Assembly: GCF_002099425.1 (NCBI RefSeq)
Contig: NW_018343979.1
Coordinates: forward strand, 3,397,501 to 3,461,500
Reading direction: 5' to 3'
Source: Phascolarctos cinereus
Lineage: Eukaryota; Chordata; Mammalia; Diprotodontia; Phascolarctidae
Length of the DNA: 64,000 nucleotides
Within the stretch, counting starts at the first letter, position 1; the number at the start of each line of letters is the position of its first letter. Shown here in pieces: positions 10,868 through 21,145 of this stretch. Both the position numbers and the translations under genes were made by a program. The notes beneath the pieces are model-generated. The model made no database searches and was not told the origin of the DNA. It worked only from the letters and a program-made list of their open reading frames with translations.

Positions 10868-11072
10868 AAGGATCATAGCTTTAGAGCTGGAAACATCCTT
10901 AGAAGTTATCTAGCCCAACTCTCTCATTTTGCAGATAAGGCAGCTGACACCCATAGAGATTAAGTGACTGGTCCAAGATCATAGAGATAATAACTATCAG
11001 AACCAGGGTTCAAACCCAGGCCCTCTGCCTCCAAATTTAGCATATTTTCCACTGCACCATGATGCCCCACCT
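10868..11072 (-). repeat. SINE-C, reverse orientation
   Basis: 'tttagagctggaaacatcct', 'cattttgcagataaggcag', then 'caaacccaggccctctgcct' and 'ccactgcaccatgatgcccc'. Confidence 0.8.
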
Positions 11073-11074
11073 CT

Positions 11075-11467
11075 GAACACATTTTATATTTTCTTGACTT
11101 TGTTTTCACAGTTCATTGAACTTATAATGCCTCCTCCTAATCTTGGCAGTGAGATTCTTAAAGAAAGACTCCAAGCCCCAAAAGAAGGACCCTAAATGAA
11201 AGAGTCTGATCCCAGATTACAAAAGTGCAAATTGTCTGAGAAGAACTTGTGTAGTAGAGCTTGAAAGGGAGCAGAAAAGGAGCAAGAGTTCTCAGCTGCT
11301 CAAAGAGGGTGTAGAAAAGTGGTGAGATATTAATAGTTTCTACAGGCTTTCCAGCAGGGAGTAGGGGAATGGGTGTTAAGGGAAAGGGAATGTCTGTAGA
11401 CACAATAAGCAGAATGTTTAGAAAGTCCTGAGAAAGGTTTTGAGTCTGTACCTGCTGCAATCTTGAG
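11075..11467. other. Unassigned sequence upstream of an L1 ORF1 remnant
   Basis: No repeat landmark is recognised. Because it abuts L1 ORF1 it could be more 5' L1 sequence, but I see nothing that proves it. Confidence 0.3.
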
Positions 11468-11878
11468 CTGGAAAATAGATCTGAGAGATAATTTAAAAAT
11501 TATTGGACTACCTGAAATCCATGATAAAAAAGGAGCCTAGATGTCACGTTTCTAGAAATTATCAAGGAAAACTGCCCTGATATTCTAGGAACCAGAAGGT
11601 AAAATAGAATCTCAAAGAATCCACCAATCATCCTCTGAAAGAGATCCCAAAATAAAGACTCCCAGGAATATTATAGCCATATTCCATAACTCCTAGGTCA
11701 GGGAGAAAATATTGCAAGCACCCAGAAAGAAACAACTCAAGTATCATGGAACCACAGTCAAGATAATACAAGATTTAGTAGGTTCTATATTAAAGGATCA
11801 GAGGGCTTAGAATATGACATTCTGGAGGGCGAAGGAGCTAGGATTACAACCAAGAATCACCTACCCAGCAAAACTAAT
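11468..11878 (+). mobile_element. L1 LINE, ORF1 central and C-terminal remnant
   Basis: Conceptual translation starts 'LENRSERDNLKIIGLPE', a standard L1 ORF1p landmark. After frame changes it continues with 'PRNIIAIFHNS', 'REKILQA' and ends 'LGLQPRITYPAKL', equivalent to human 'FQPRISYPAKL'. Several stops and frameshifts make it inactive. The ORF1 C-terminus runs straight into the far 3' end of ORF2 at about 11875-11880, so nearly all of ORF2 is missing (see next entry). Confidence 0.85.
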
Positions 11879-12470
11879 GTTGGAGTGGTTGTGGTAAAAA
11901 GGAAACACTAATACACTGTTGGTGGAGCTGTGAACCAATTCAACCATTCTGTAGAGCAATTTGGAACTATGCCCAAAGGGCTGTAAAACCATGCATGGCT
12001 TTTGACCTAGCAATACTAGGTCTATATCCCAAAAGAGATTAAAAAAAACAAAACAAAACAAAGGAAAAAGAACTATCTGTACAAACATATTTATAGCAGC
12101 TCTTTTCTGGTGACAAATAATTGGAAATTGAGGGAGGCCCATTAATTGGGGAATGGCTGAACAAACTATGGTAGGTGATTATAATGGAATACTCTTGTAC
12201 TATAAGAAATGATGATCAGAATGCTTTCAGAAAAACCAGGAACGACACACATGAGCTGGTGCAAAGTGAAATATACTGTGTACAAAGTAGCAACAATATT
12301 GTAAGATGCTCAGCTGTGGATGATTTAGTTATTCTTAGCAATACAATAATCCAAGACAATTCTGAAGCACTTATGATGAAAAATGCTCTCCATCCCAAGA
12401 GAAAGAACTGATGGAGTTTGAATGTAGATTGAAACATACTTTTAAAAAACTTTTCTTATTTTCCTTTTCA
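11879..12470 (+). mobile_element. L1 LINE, ORF2 terminal segment of the same element
   Basis: It starts inside the ORF2 C-terminal region: 'acactgttggtggagctgtg', then 'agagcaatttggaactatgc', then 'ggggaatggctgaacaaac', then 'ctctccatcccaagagaaag'. The residues 'MIIMEYSCTIRNDDQNAF' match the L1 ORF2 C-terminal motif. The copy breaks off at about 12470 at an oppositely oriented L1. Its true 3' end reappears at 15398-15598. Confidence 0.85.
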
Positions 12471-15397
12471 AAAAAATTTTAATTAATTTATTTTTAGTTT
12501 TCAACAAACATTTCCATAAGCTTTTGAGTTTTAAATTTTCTCCCCCTCCCTCACAACCTCTCTCCAAGACAGTGTGCAATCTGATAAAGGTTCTACATAT
12601 ACGTTCCTATTAAACATATTTTCACATTAGTCATGTTGTAAAGAAGAATTAGAACCAAAGGAGGAACCACAAGAAAAGAAGCAAAACAAAACAGAAGAAA
12701 AAAAGAGCAAATGGTATACTTCTATCTGCAGTTAAACTCCATAGTTCTTTCTCTAGATGTGGATAGCATTTTCCATCATGAGACTTTTGGAAATGTCTTA
12801 AATTCTTGTGTTGCTGAGAAGAGCTAAGTCTATCAAAGTCTATCATGTCATTGCACAACATGGCTGTTACTGTGTACAACATTCTTCTGGTTCGGCTCAC
12901 TTCACTCAGCATCAGTCCACACAAGTCTTTCCAGGTTTTTCCTGAAGTCCACCTGCTCATCATTTCTTATAGCACAATAGTATTCTATTATATTCATATA
13001 TCACAACTTACTCAGCCATTCCTCAATTGATGGGCATCCTCTCAATTTCCAATTCTTTGCCACTACAGAAAGAGCTGCTGTAAATATTTTTGTACATGTG
13101 GGTCCTTTTCCCATTAGCATGATCTCTTTTGGATACAGCCCTAGAAGTGGTATTGCTAGGTCCAAGGGTATGCACATTTTTATAGCCCTTTGGGCATAGT
13201 TCCAAATTGTTCTCCAAAGTGGTTGGATCATTTCACAACTCCACCAACATTTTCCCACCTCTTCTCCCACATTTATCATTTTCCTGTTTTGTCATGTTAC
13301 CCAATCCGATAGGTGTGATGTGGTACCTCAGAGTTGTTTTGATTTGCATTTCTCTAATCAATAGTGATTTATAACATTTTTTCATATGACTATAGATGGC
13401 TTTAATTTCTTCATCTGAAAACTGCCTGTTCATATTCTTTGACTGGGGAATGATTTGTATTCTTATAAGTTTGACTTAGTTCTCTATATATTTTAGAAAT
13501 GAGGCCCTTATCAAAGACACTGGTTGTAAAAATTATTTCCCAGTTTTCTGCTTCCCTCTTAATCTTGGTTGCATTGGCTTTGTTTGTGCAAAAACTTTTC
13601 AATTTAATGTAACCAAAATTATCCACTTTGAATTTCATAATGTTCTCTATCTCTTGTTTGATCATAAATTCTTCTGTTCTCCATAGATCTGATAGGTAAA
13701 CTATTCCTTGCTCTCCCAGTTTGCTTATAGTATCAGCCTTTATATCTAAATCATGAACCCATTTTGACTTTATTTTGGCATATGGTGTGAAATTTTGGTC
13801 TATGCCTAGTTTCTGCCATACTCTTTTCCAGTTTTCCCAGCAGTTTTTGTCAAATAGTGAGTTCTTATCCCAGGAAGCTGAGGTCTTTGGGTTTATTAAA
13901 CAGTAGATTACTATAATCATTGACTACTGTGTCTTGTGTACCTAACCTATTCCACTGATTCACTACTCTATTTCCTAGTCAGTACCAAGTAGTTTTGATG
14001 ATTGCTGCTTTGTAATACTTTTATGATCTGGAAGGGCTAGGCCACCTTCCCTTGTATTTCTTTTCATTAATTCCCTTGATTATTTGGAAGAACAAAAGGT
14101 CCAGGCACTGAATAAGTTAATTAGGTAGAACTGTTCATTTTTATTATATTAGCTCAACCTACCCGTGAGGAACTGATGTTTTTCCAATTATTTAGATATG
14201 ACTTTATTTGTGTGAAAAGTGTTTTGTACTTGTGGTCATATTAGTTCCTGGGTTTGTTTTGGCAGGTAGACTCCTAAATATTTTATAATGTCTACAGTAA
14301 CTTTAAATGGAATTTCTTTTTCTATCTCTTGCTGTTGGGCTTTGTTGGTAATATGTAGAAATGCCAATGATTTATGTGGGTTTATTTTATATCCTGCAAC
14401 TTCACTAAAGTTGTTTATTATTTCAAGTAGTTTTTTAATTGATTCTCTAGGATTCTCTAAGTATATCATCATATCATTTGCAAATAGTGATAGTTTTGTT
14501 TCTTCTTTGTCTATTCCAATGCCTTCACTTTCTTTTTCTTCTCTTATTGCTAAAGCTAACATTTCTAGTACCATATTGAACAACAGTGGTTATAACGGAC
14601 ATCCTTGTTTCACCCCTGATCTTATTGGAAATGCTTCTAGCTTATCCCCATTACATGTAATGCTTGCTGAAGATTTTAGGTAGATGTTACTTGTCATTTT
14701 AAGGAAGATTGCATTTATTCCTATGCTCTCTAGTGTTTTTTAATAGGAATAGGTGCTGTATTTTGTCAAAAGCTTTTTCTGCATCTATTGAGATAATCAT
14801 GTGCTCTCTGTTGGTTTTGTCATTGATATGATCAATATGCTGATAGTTTTCCTAATGTTGAACCAGTCCTGCATTCCTGGTATAAATCCTACCTGGTCAT
14901 AGTGTATTGTTCTCATAATAAGTTGTTGTAATCTTTTTGCTAATATTTTATTTTAAAATTGTTGCATCTATATTCATTAGGGAAATTGGTCTATAATTTT
15001 CTTTCTCTGTTTTGACTCTTCCTGGTTTAGGTGTCAGTATCATATTTGTATCATAAAAAGAATTTGGTAAGATTCCTTCTTTGCCTATTTTCCCAAATAG
15101 TCTACATGGTATTAATTAATAGTCTATATAGTATTGGAATTAATCCCCACCCTAATTAATTTGATAGAATTAATTGGTAATTAATATTTCAATTCATTTG
15201 ATAGAATTTGATGAAATTCACTTGTAAATCCATCTGGCTTTGGAGATTTTTTCCTAGAGAGTTCATTGATGGTCTGTTCAATTTCTTTTTCTGAGATGGG
15301 GTTATTTAAGAATTTTACCTCCTCTTCTGTTAATCTGGGCAATTTATATTTTGTAAGTATTCTTCCATTCACTAAGATTTTCAAATTTATGGGCATA
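12471..15397 (-). mobile_element. 5'-truncated L1 LINE inserted in another L1
   Basis: About 2.9 kb of reverse-strand L1: the 3' UTR lies at the left (12471-12720), and ORF2 is read right to left. Visible ORF2 parts are the pre-RT linker (15181-15397, '[20 protein letters not shown]'); the RT active-site region (14236-14583, 'LSLFANDMMIYLENP', where Asn replaces the first Asp of the FADD box); the C-terminal region (13411-13920); and the terminal segment (13001-13279, 'IPLDLAIPLLGLYPKE'). Many stops and frameshifts interrupt it. The endonuclease and ORF1 are absent through 5' truncation. Confidence 0.9.
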
Positions 15398-15598
15398 CAA
15401 TTGGGGAAATGTTTTGCATGACTGCACATGTATAACCTATATAGAATGACTTGCTTTCTCAATGATGGCTGGGGGTGGGGAAGGAGGAAGAGAGAGAATT
15501 GGGAACTCAGAGTTTTGAAAACAAATGTTAAAAATTGTTTTTATGTGGAACTGGGGAAAAATAAAATACTAAATAAATAAGGAAAAAAAAAAGAAAAC
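15398..15598 (+). mobile_element. L1 3' terminus and A-rich tail, right part of the outer L1
   Basis: 'gttttgcatgactgcacatg', 'tataacctatatagaatgac', 'gggaagaggaga'-type purine tract, 'gttaaaaattgtttttatg', and then 'ggggaaaaataaaatac' with an A-rich tail. This is a plus-strand marsupial L1 3' UTR end. It completes the plus-strand element cut off at 12470. Confidence 0.8.
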
Positions 15599-15627
15599 CC
15601 CATAGACAGTACAGTCCATGTCATGAA

Positions 15628-15804
15628 GGTAACATGTGGCCCTCCAGGTTCTCAAGTGTGGCCCTTTGACTGAATCCACACTTCATAGAACAAATCCCCT
15701 TAATAAAAGGATTTGTTTTGTAAAAGTTGGACTCAGTCAAAAAGCCACACCCAACAACATAGGAGGCCACATGTGCCCTCAAGGCTACAGGTACCCTACC
15801 CCTG
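15628..15804. mobile_element. Palindromic foldback DNA element (hAT/Charlie-like MITE)
   Basis: The left arm (about 15628-15700) pairs with the reverse complement of the right arm (about 15706-15778). For example 'acatgtggccctccaggtt' answers 'ggaggccacatgtgcc', 'ccctttgactgaatcc' answers 'ggactcagtcaaaaag', and 'aacaaatcc' answers 'ggatttgtt', around a loop near 15703. The right end 'accctacccctg' resembles a hAT terminus. The matching left terminus is lost. It has no coding capacity. Confidence 0.75.
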
Positions 15805-16010
15805 GATGGAATACAAAGACCATGAGACAGAAACCTCTGCTTTCAAAACCTTAACATTGTAGTTTGACTGGGGTGGGGTGGAGGGATATGGAGGGGGGAG
15901 AAGATAGGCGGAGATAACACTTGGATAAATGAGAAAACAATGAAGTGTTAAATTTTATTGTGTGGATATCTAACTATAGTAGTTTAGAGAAGCTCAAAAG
16001 CAACTGGAAT
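15805..16010. other. L2-like remnant and unassigned purine-rich sequence
   Basis: 'acaaagaccatgagacagaa' with 'ctttcaaaaccttaacattg' resembles a reverse L2 tail as far as about 15860. The G-rich remainder is unassigned. Confidence 0.35.
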
Positions 16011-16150
16011 AGTTAAAAAGGGCTTCCTGTTTTTTACCCAGATAAGATGTAAGGTTTATGAGGGCAGGGACTTTTTTTAAATTTGTATCCCCATCACCTA
16101 GCACAGTCTCATACTTAAATGATTTTCTGGTGGCTGGTTGATTGATTGAA
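16011..16150 (+). repeat. L2 LINE tail
   Basis: 'gtaaggtttatgagggcagg' followed by 'tgtatccccatcacctagc' and 'acagtctcatac'. Confidence 0.65.
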
Positions 16151-16400
16151 GTGGAACTTGACCTCAGCCTTTACAAATTTGTGTAGGCAAAGAACAGGAA
16201 TAAGGACTTTCCAGGCAGGAGGGCTAGCATGAACTGAGGCACTGATTGGGGAACAAGGGTATTGCATTCAAGGCATGTTGAGGAGACTTGTTATCATGAA
16301 TTGTAGGGTACGGTTTGGGGATTGGTGAAAAAGAAGTGTGGTCATATAAGGTGAGACCAAATTGTAGAGGACCTCAAAAGATAGGCAGAAGAATTACAAA
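16151..16400 (-). repeat. Possible L2-type LINE body, reverse orientation
   Basis: 'gactttccaggcaggagggc' and 'aaattgtagaggacctcaaa' resemble the purine-rich complement of L2-group LINEs. Weak. Confidence 0.35.
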
Positions 16401-16419
16401 AAATAATTCATATTTTTAA

Positions 16420-16612
16420 TAATTTTTTAAAGTGTTATGAAGCATTTCCCTCACATAGTGCCAGTATTATCTCTCTTATTTTACAGATGAGGAAACTGAT
16501 CCCAGAGACTGACATGTCATACAGCTAAGAGGTGTGAGAGCTGAGATTTGTACACAGTTTCCACAGTCTAAGTGGGATATTCTTTCCACTAAACCATGTT
16601 GCCATTGTAGGC
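16420..16612 (-). repeat. SINE-C, reverse orientation
   Basis: 'ttattttacagatgaggaaa', 'catacagctaagaggtgtg' and 'tctttccactaaaccatgtt'. Confidence 0.75.
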
Positions 16613-17995
16613 TCTTAAACTGGGAAACCACACAGAGAAAACAGTATTTTAGAGAGGTAATTTTATTTTTTACAACCCAGATATGAAAAAGTAGAAAGCT
16701 GTGTATCAAGGCAATATCACTTAGCCAGGTTATCTTTGAATAATAGAACCAATAGATTAAAAAAAAAGATTAAAAATACTTCATGAAATAGTTGCAGACT
16801 TGTTTTTGCAGAGATGCTAATTTGTATGGAGAAAGATTTTTGTATTCTGAGAGATGTTGAATTGATAGCTCTGCAGATACCTGAGATGGCTTTGTTATAA
16901 TGTAGTTTTGATGAATCCAATTTACATATGGTAGTTCTTCTGATGCAGGTTTACTGGGCTCGATTTTAAAGTTCTTCCTCTGTCGATAACAAAAATGAAT
17001 AAAATCAAATTTTGCCTGAGTAGAAACTGTATAGTCAGACTTAAAAAGCAATTGGCTAATGAATATTTCATCAATACCTATATAGCAAGGTAGAACTACA
17101 ATTGTTGAAAGTTATTTTAATTTTCATATGAGTCTTCTCTAATTAGATATGAAAAATTTGAGTTATGTTACTTTAAATAATTTGTGCTTGTCAATAACAT
17201 GGGAATTTGGAATTGAGTTCAAATGACTTTGCACATTTAACTTTTCCTTTAAATTTGCATTAATTATTCTCTCCATTTCCAATAGAGACATGAGTCAACA
17301 TTCAGGTTATATGGTGTCACTAAAAACTTTGGTTTTTAATTACTTTTACATATGTTTTTAATTAAAGCTTTGTTTTTGTTAATGAATTCTTATATTCCAG
17401 TTCTAACATTATTGTGTTATCTTTGGGAAATAAATTAATATAAAATAAGAACTAAGTACTCTGATGGCATCTTGGTAACTACATTGGCTTAATTTTTTCA
17501 CATATTTTTGTGCTCATTCCAGTTTTGGAACTGATTTTCTAATGTACAAAATGCAGATGAAAGTAAAGATAAGGACATCTAAGTAAAGCACAACAGTGTA
17601 TAAGTGAAGTGAAAAATATTCTTAGATTTACATAATGGATTTACTCTACCACCCCTACTGTTTCATAGAGCAAAATCCGTGTGCACAATAAATAATTTAT
17701 ACAACACCATCAGTATCCTACATTTAACTGCATTGGAAGCAATCCTTTTCATTGCTATTAAGATAGAGGAAAAAATTTAAGTTATATGGTTTATCAAGAT
17801 GGCTCTGGATACATAAATCTAATTTTCCCAGAAACTCCATTTTTAAAGTGTTGAATTCATTTTTTTTAAAAGAAAGAGTGCTTTACTGCTTTATAGATGA
17901 TAAGGATCCAATAAAGCAATTTGTAATTAAATGAAGATGCTGTACCAACTGATGGAAGGGAAGAGTCTTTCTGGAGCTCTATTTTGGAAATATCT
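16613..17995. other. 1.4 kb single-copy-looking AT-rich sequence
   Basis: No repeat landmarks and no convincing coding signal. This and 18090-18800 are the least repeat-disturbed DNA upstream of the CLVS2 promoter, so they are the natural place to look for conserved non-coding elements. Confidence 0.45.
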
Positions 17996-18085
17996 GGAAT
18001 TGAATTAAATTTAATAAGTATTTTAAGTGCCTATTATGTGCAAGACTTTATGCTATGTATTGGGGACATATAGAGACACATTATT
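17996..18085 (-). repeat. L2 LINE tail, reverse orientation
   Basis: 'taataagtattttaagtgcc' and 'tattatgtgcaagacttta' followed by 'ttggggacatatagagac'. Confidence 0.65.
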
Positions 18086-18805
18086 CATATTTTATTAAAT
18101 GAGAGTCAAATTCTTGAAACTTCATTATCTGGCTGCATGCAGAATGTTATTTGGGATATAATTACATTAGGAGGATCATACACATATCTGCAATTTCTCC
18201 TTTCTCCCAGCTCCAGCCTGTTTGAAAAGACAGAACCTCTCTCTTTCTCTGCCTTCCTACATTCCAACCACCAGCATCACTATCACTTTATAAAACCCAG
18301 AAATTTCAATGCCTAAAATCAGGGATTTATAATGGAATTTTAAAAATAATAATTAAAAACTCTCTTCTTCAACTCCACATTTTATTGTATCACCCTGTTA
18401 ATTTGCCTATGATGGTTAATAATAATGCTTATGCACTCTAAATTGTGCTTTTAAAATAAACAACCCCCCCCCTTGGCTTATTTTAATTAAACATCAGTGC
18501 TCATTGACGTCCTGGTTACTTGCCATTATTCCCACTAGACAGATTTGTCAAGTTGAGGCAAAGATTGAGGTGTCTCATAGCTTTGCCAATCCTATAGGTT
18601 GGCTATGAAATAAATATAAGGTAAACTAATGATAAATCCATGAGTTTGAGGCTGGTCTTTCTCAAAACACTCACTATTTTCCCCGTGCCCTATTTCCATC
18701 TCCTTAAAAAACAGGTTAGCAGTCAGGCCATATGGTTGAAATATTGGCTATTTATACAGCTTTTGTGTTTTTTTTTTTTTGGCAACTGTGTATCGTAATA
18801 TATTT
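18086..18805. other. Single-copy-looking sequence
   Basis: No recognised repeat apart from short C and T homopolymers at about 18464 and 18769. Confidence 0.45.
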
Positions 18806-18807
18806 TG

Positions 18808-19022
18808 AGAGGCAGCATTGTGGTAATGAAAAGTGCTGAGGTTGTGTGTGGAAAACCTAGGTTTGAATCCAGACTCAGACACTTATTACTGTGTGACCCT
18901 TGGCAAATCACTTATCTGTCTCCTTATCTATAAAGGGGGGTTACTGTATAATATTTGCATTTCCCTCTACTTGGTGTTGTTGTGGGACTTAAGGCTTTAT
19001 AGAAATGTCAGCTATTACCTTG
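18808..19022 (+). repeat. SINE-C, near full length
   Basis: 'gaggcagcattgtggtaatg' head, 'ggtttgaatccagactcaga' (B-box-like), 'tgtgacccttggcaaatcac', and a tail containing 'ttgttgtgggacttaaggc'. Confidence 0.85.
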
Positions 19023-19390
19023 GTTAGTACTAAATTAAATAGTTCCAACCATAATGGCACTGAGGGGCTGAAGGTACTTAACTCTCTCCCCCCTACCCCT
19101 GCCCCCGGCCCAATCAACTCCAACAGGAACTAAGAAATATGTGTCAAGAAATATGATTTCTCATCTACACACCAAGTCACTCCCCTAAGCTTGAGCTCTA
19201 GCACACAAAGGGTAGGGAAGAAGGGAGGGGAAGTAGCTGATAGGCGACCCTCGCTTGCCCGAGGGCTATTGCAAGTGGCCTACTGGCGTGCAGAGGGAAG
19301 CAGGTGCATGATTAAAGTTGGGGGCTAGGAATTTGTGAATGCTTCTTAAAATTCTTCTGTCTTCTGGAGAAAAACAACAACAACACTGTA

Positions 19391-19441
<51 letters not shown>
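19391..19441. repeat. (GT)n microsatellite
   Basis: About 25 GT units just upstream of the CpG island. The flanks 19023-19390 and 19442-19540 hold no recognised feature. Confidence 0.97.
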
Positions 19442-19830
19442 GTGGTTTGGTGGGAGGAGGGGGAAGGAAAGGACTATGTGCCAGAGTGAGTGCGTATGTT
19501 GCAGCAACAGCAGTACTGGGCAAGGAGAGTTGGGCTGAGTCGGAGTCTTGTTTTAGAAGCAGCAGTTGCCAGCAGCAGAAGCAGGACCAGGAGCCCAGTC
19601 TGACGCAAACCTGCCAGCAAGTAGCAGCGCCCGGAACACGAGGCAGGCGCCCCGGCGCGCGCGGTCGCAGCTTTCTCTCCACCCCAGAAGCCCCGGGTTG
19701 GTCCAGGAGAGGGAGCACAAAGGAGGCGGCGGCGGCACAGAGCGGACCACTCGATCTCTGGTGCCACAGATGCGCTGCTCCTTCCCAGCGCCCCACCTGA
19801 GAGCGCGCCTGGCTGGGCTGAGAGAGGACG

Positions 19831-19875
19831 GCAGCATCAGCAGCAGTAGCATCAGCAGCAGTAGCATCAGCATCC
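19831..19875. repeat. Short imperfect tandem repeat in the CpG island
   Basis: Three partial units of the 15-mer 'agcagcagtagcatc' (GCA/ATC type). A shorter (CTG)n(CCA)n tract lies at 20410-20440. Confidence 0.8.
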
Positions 19876-19974
19876 TTAGCACTGCTCCTCGAGAGCCCCT
19901 CCCCCGCCCTCTTCGCCACCCACCCGCTGTCTCCGAGAGGCAGCCGGGCTGCAAGGGAACCCATCGAGGGTAAT

Positions 19975-20118
19975 ATGTTCCCGCGGCGACTCCTCCCGTG
20001 CGTGTCCTTGGCCCCGGCTTCGGCGCCGCAGCTCCTCCTCGTTTCTTCTGCTCCTGCCGCCGCCGCTTCTATCCCTAGCTCTCTCCATCTCCATCCCTGC
20101 CGCTGCCGCTGCTCCTGA
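19975..20118 (+). other. Short upstream ORF in the probable CLVS2 leader, 47 codons
   Basis: ATG with A at -3 opens a 47-codon frame starting 'MFPRRLLPCVSLAPAS', rich in Leu, Ala, Pro and Ser, and ending 'CRCRCS'. Its TGA (20116-20118) overlaps the ATG of a second small ORF at 20118-20147 ('MDAGECCIA'). The frame is uninterrupted, but GC-rich DNA often stays open by chance. Whether this segment is in the mRNA is unknown. If it is, these would be upstream ORFs that could lower translation of clavesin-2. There is no evidence of a conserved peptide. Confidence 0.25.
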
Positions 20119-20160
20119 TGGATGCCGGGGAGTGCTGCATTGCTTAAGCGCTTCTCCCCC

Positions 20161-21145
20161 ACCTCCCCTTTTTGCTGGTAGGGTAGAGGCCCTGGGTGCT
20201 GCTCTTTCCCCTCTTTTCATTTTTTTGGGGGGTTTATTGCCTAGCCATATTCATTTCTGTTTTCTTTTTCCCCTTTCATTCCTTTTCTTCTTTCTCCTCC
20301 ACCCTGAGACCATGTAGATTCACTGGGGAGAGATCCCACCTAGGCGGGAGTGGGGGATAGGCGGCTTAGATAAAAGGCTGAGAGGAGGAGGTAGTGGAGG
20401 GGGAACCCACGCTGCTGCTGCTGCCACCGCCACCACCACCGAAATTTTGCTGGTACCGTATGAGATCACTGTATACCAAAGGGAGAGGGGGAGATAATCA
20501 GCTTTACCGGATCCCTCTACTTGGATCAAAGGAATTTTAAAATACAAACCTATAGCTTTTTTTTTAAATGAAATGACAAAAAAGATATATCTTTGAATAA
20601 GCAAAGAGATAAGTAGGCTCCCTCCCCCTCCTCTTTTTTTTCCTTTTTTTTTTCACCCTCTAAAGATTCTCTCTCCCCGCCCCGGAACTCTGCTGAAAAG
20701 CCACTTTATTATTAATCAGAATTCCCATCTTTATCTAGGGCTCTTCCTTCTGTGGGGACTGCAGCAGCACCAGAGTACTGGGTCTGAGATGTGCGTGGGG
20801 GTTGTTTTTATTATGTCTTAGAAGAGAAGAGAGAGGAAGACAGCAGCAAGATAGCAAGGTCTGTTTAGAATAGTCGGAGGGAGTAGAAGAGTGCTGGAAA
20901 CTACAGGGGGACACATCCCCTAAAGGGAAGGGAGCAGGAGTGGGACTTTTTTTGGGGGGGGCGGAGTGTGGTGGAAGATAAGCTGGAGCAACAGGGTACC
21001 ACATTTGATAGGAAGACAAATTGTTTCCCGTAAAGAAAAGGGAGGCAGCAGTAGTAGCAGCCAGGGTTCAAGGGTGTAGGTAGGGTGTGTGGCAGAGGCC
21101 AGACTGGTCAACAAGGAACAAGGGGAGACAAGGAACTGGAGCACA
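20161..21145 (+). other. CLVS2: Probable CLVS2 5' untranslated region or first-intron sequence
   Basis: About 1 kb between the CpG island and the start codon, with no repeat recognised. A strong polypyrimidine tract (20615-20660) ends in 'ctctaaag' at 20665, a plausible 3' splice site for a leader exon that contains the ATG. 'gagggtaatat' at about 19966 is one possible partner donor. Transcription straight through, without a leader intron, is equally compatible with the sequence. Confidence 0.45.

Larger units (their letters stand above)
19540..20160. promoter_or_regulatory. CLVS2: CpG island, probable CLVS2 promoter and leader
   Basis: CpG density rises sharply against the AT-rich surroundings: 'ggcgccccggcgcgcgcggt', 'gagcgcgcctgg', 'ccgcggcgactcc', 'cttcggcgccgcagc'. 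It lies about 1-1.6 kb upstream of the CLVS2 start codon on the same strand, where a CpG-island promoter is expected. No canonical TATA box is seen inside it. A TATA-like 'gataaaagg' at 20369 lies downstream and is only a weak candidate. The transcription start cannot be fixed from sequence alone. Frames through the island on both strands are open because of composition and are not taken as genes. Confidence 0.75.

Noticed and set aside
13411-14583. Minus-strand frames of 115-169 codons as possible host genes
   Set aside because: They are L1 ORF2 remnants (RT and C-terminal motifs) within a broken LINE, not host genes.
19339-19973. Plus-strand frames of 135-153 codons in the CpG island
   Set aside because: Composition-driven, with Cys-Val polymer from the microsatellite and Ser-Ile polymer from the short tandem repeat. 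No family resemblance.
19266-20162. Open frame of 298 codons on the minus strand over the CpG island
   Set aside because: It crosses the (GT)n microsatellite as a Thr-His polymer, has no recognisable domain, and overlaps several other long frames on both strands. High GC content explains the openness.
20369-20377. TATA box 'gataaaagg'
   Set aside because: It lies downstream of the CpG island and differs from the consensus at the first base. Not enough to place a start site.
21089-21145. N-terminal extension of clavesin-2 by 19 codons
   Set aside because: The extension begins at GTG, not ATG. The first in-frame ATG is 21146, which matches the known clavesin N-terminus.
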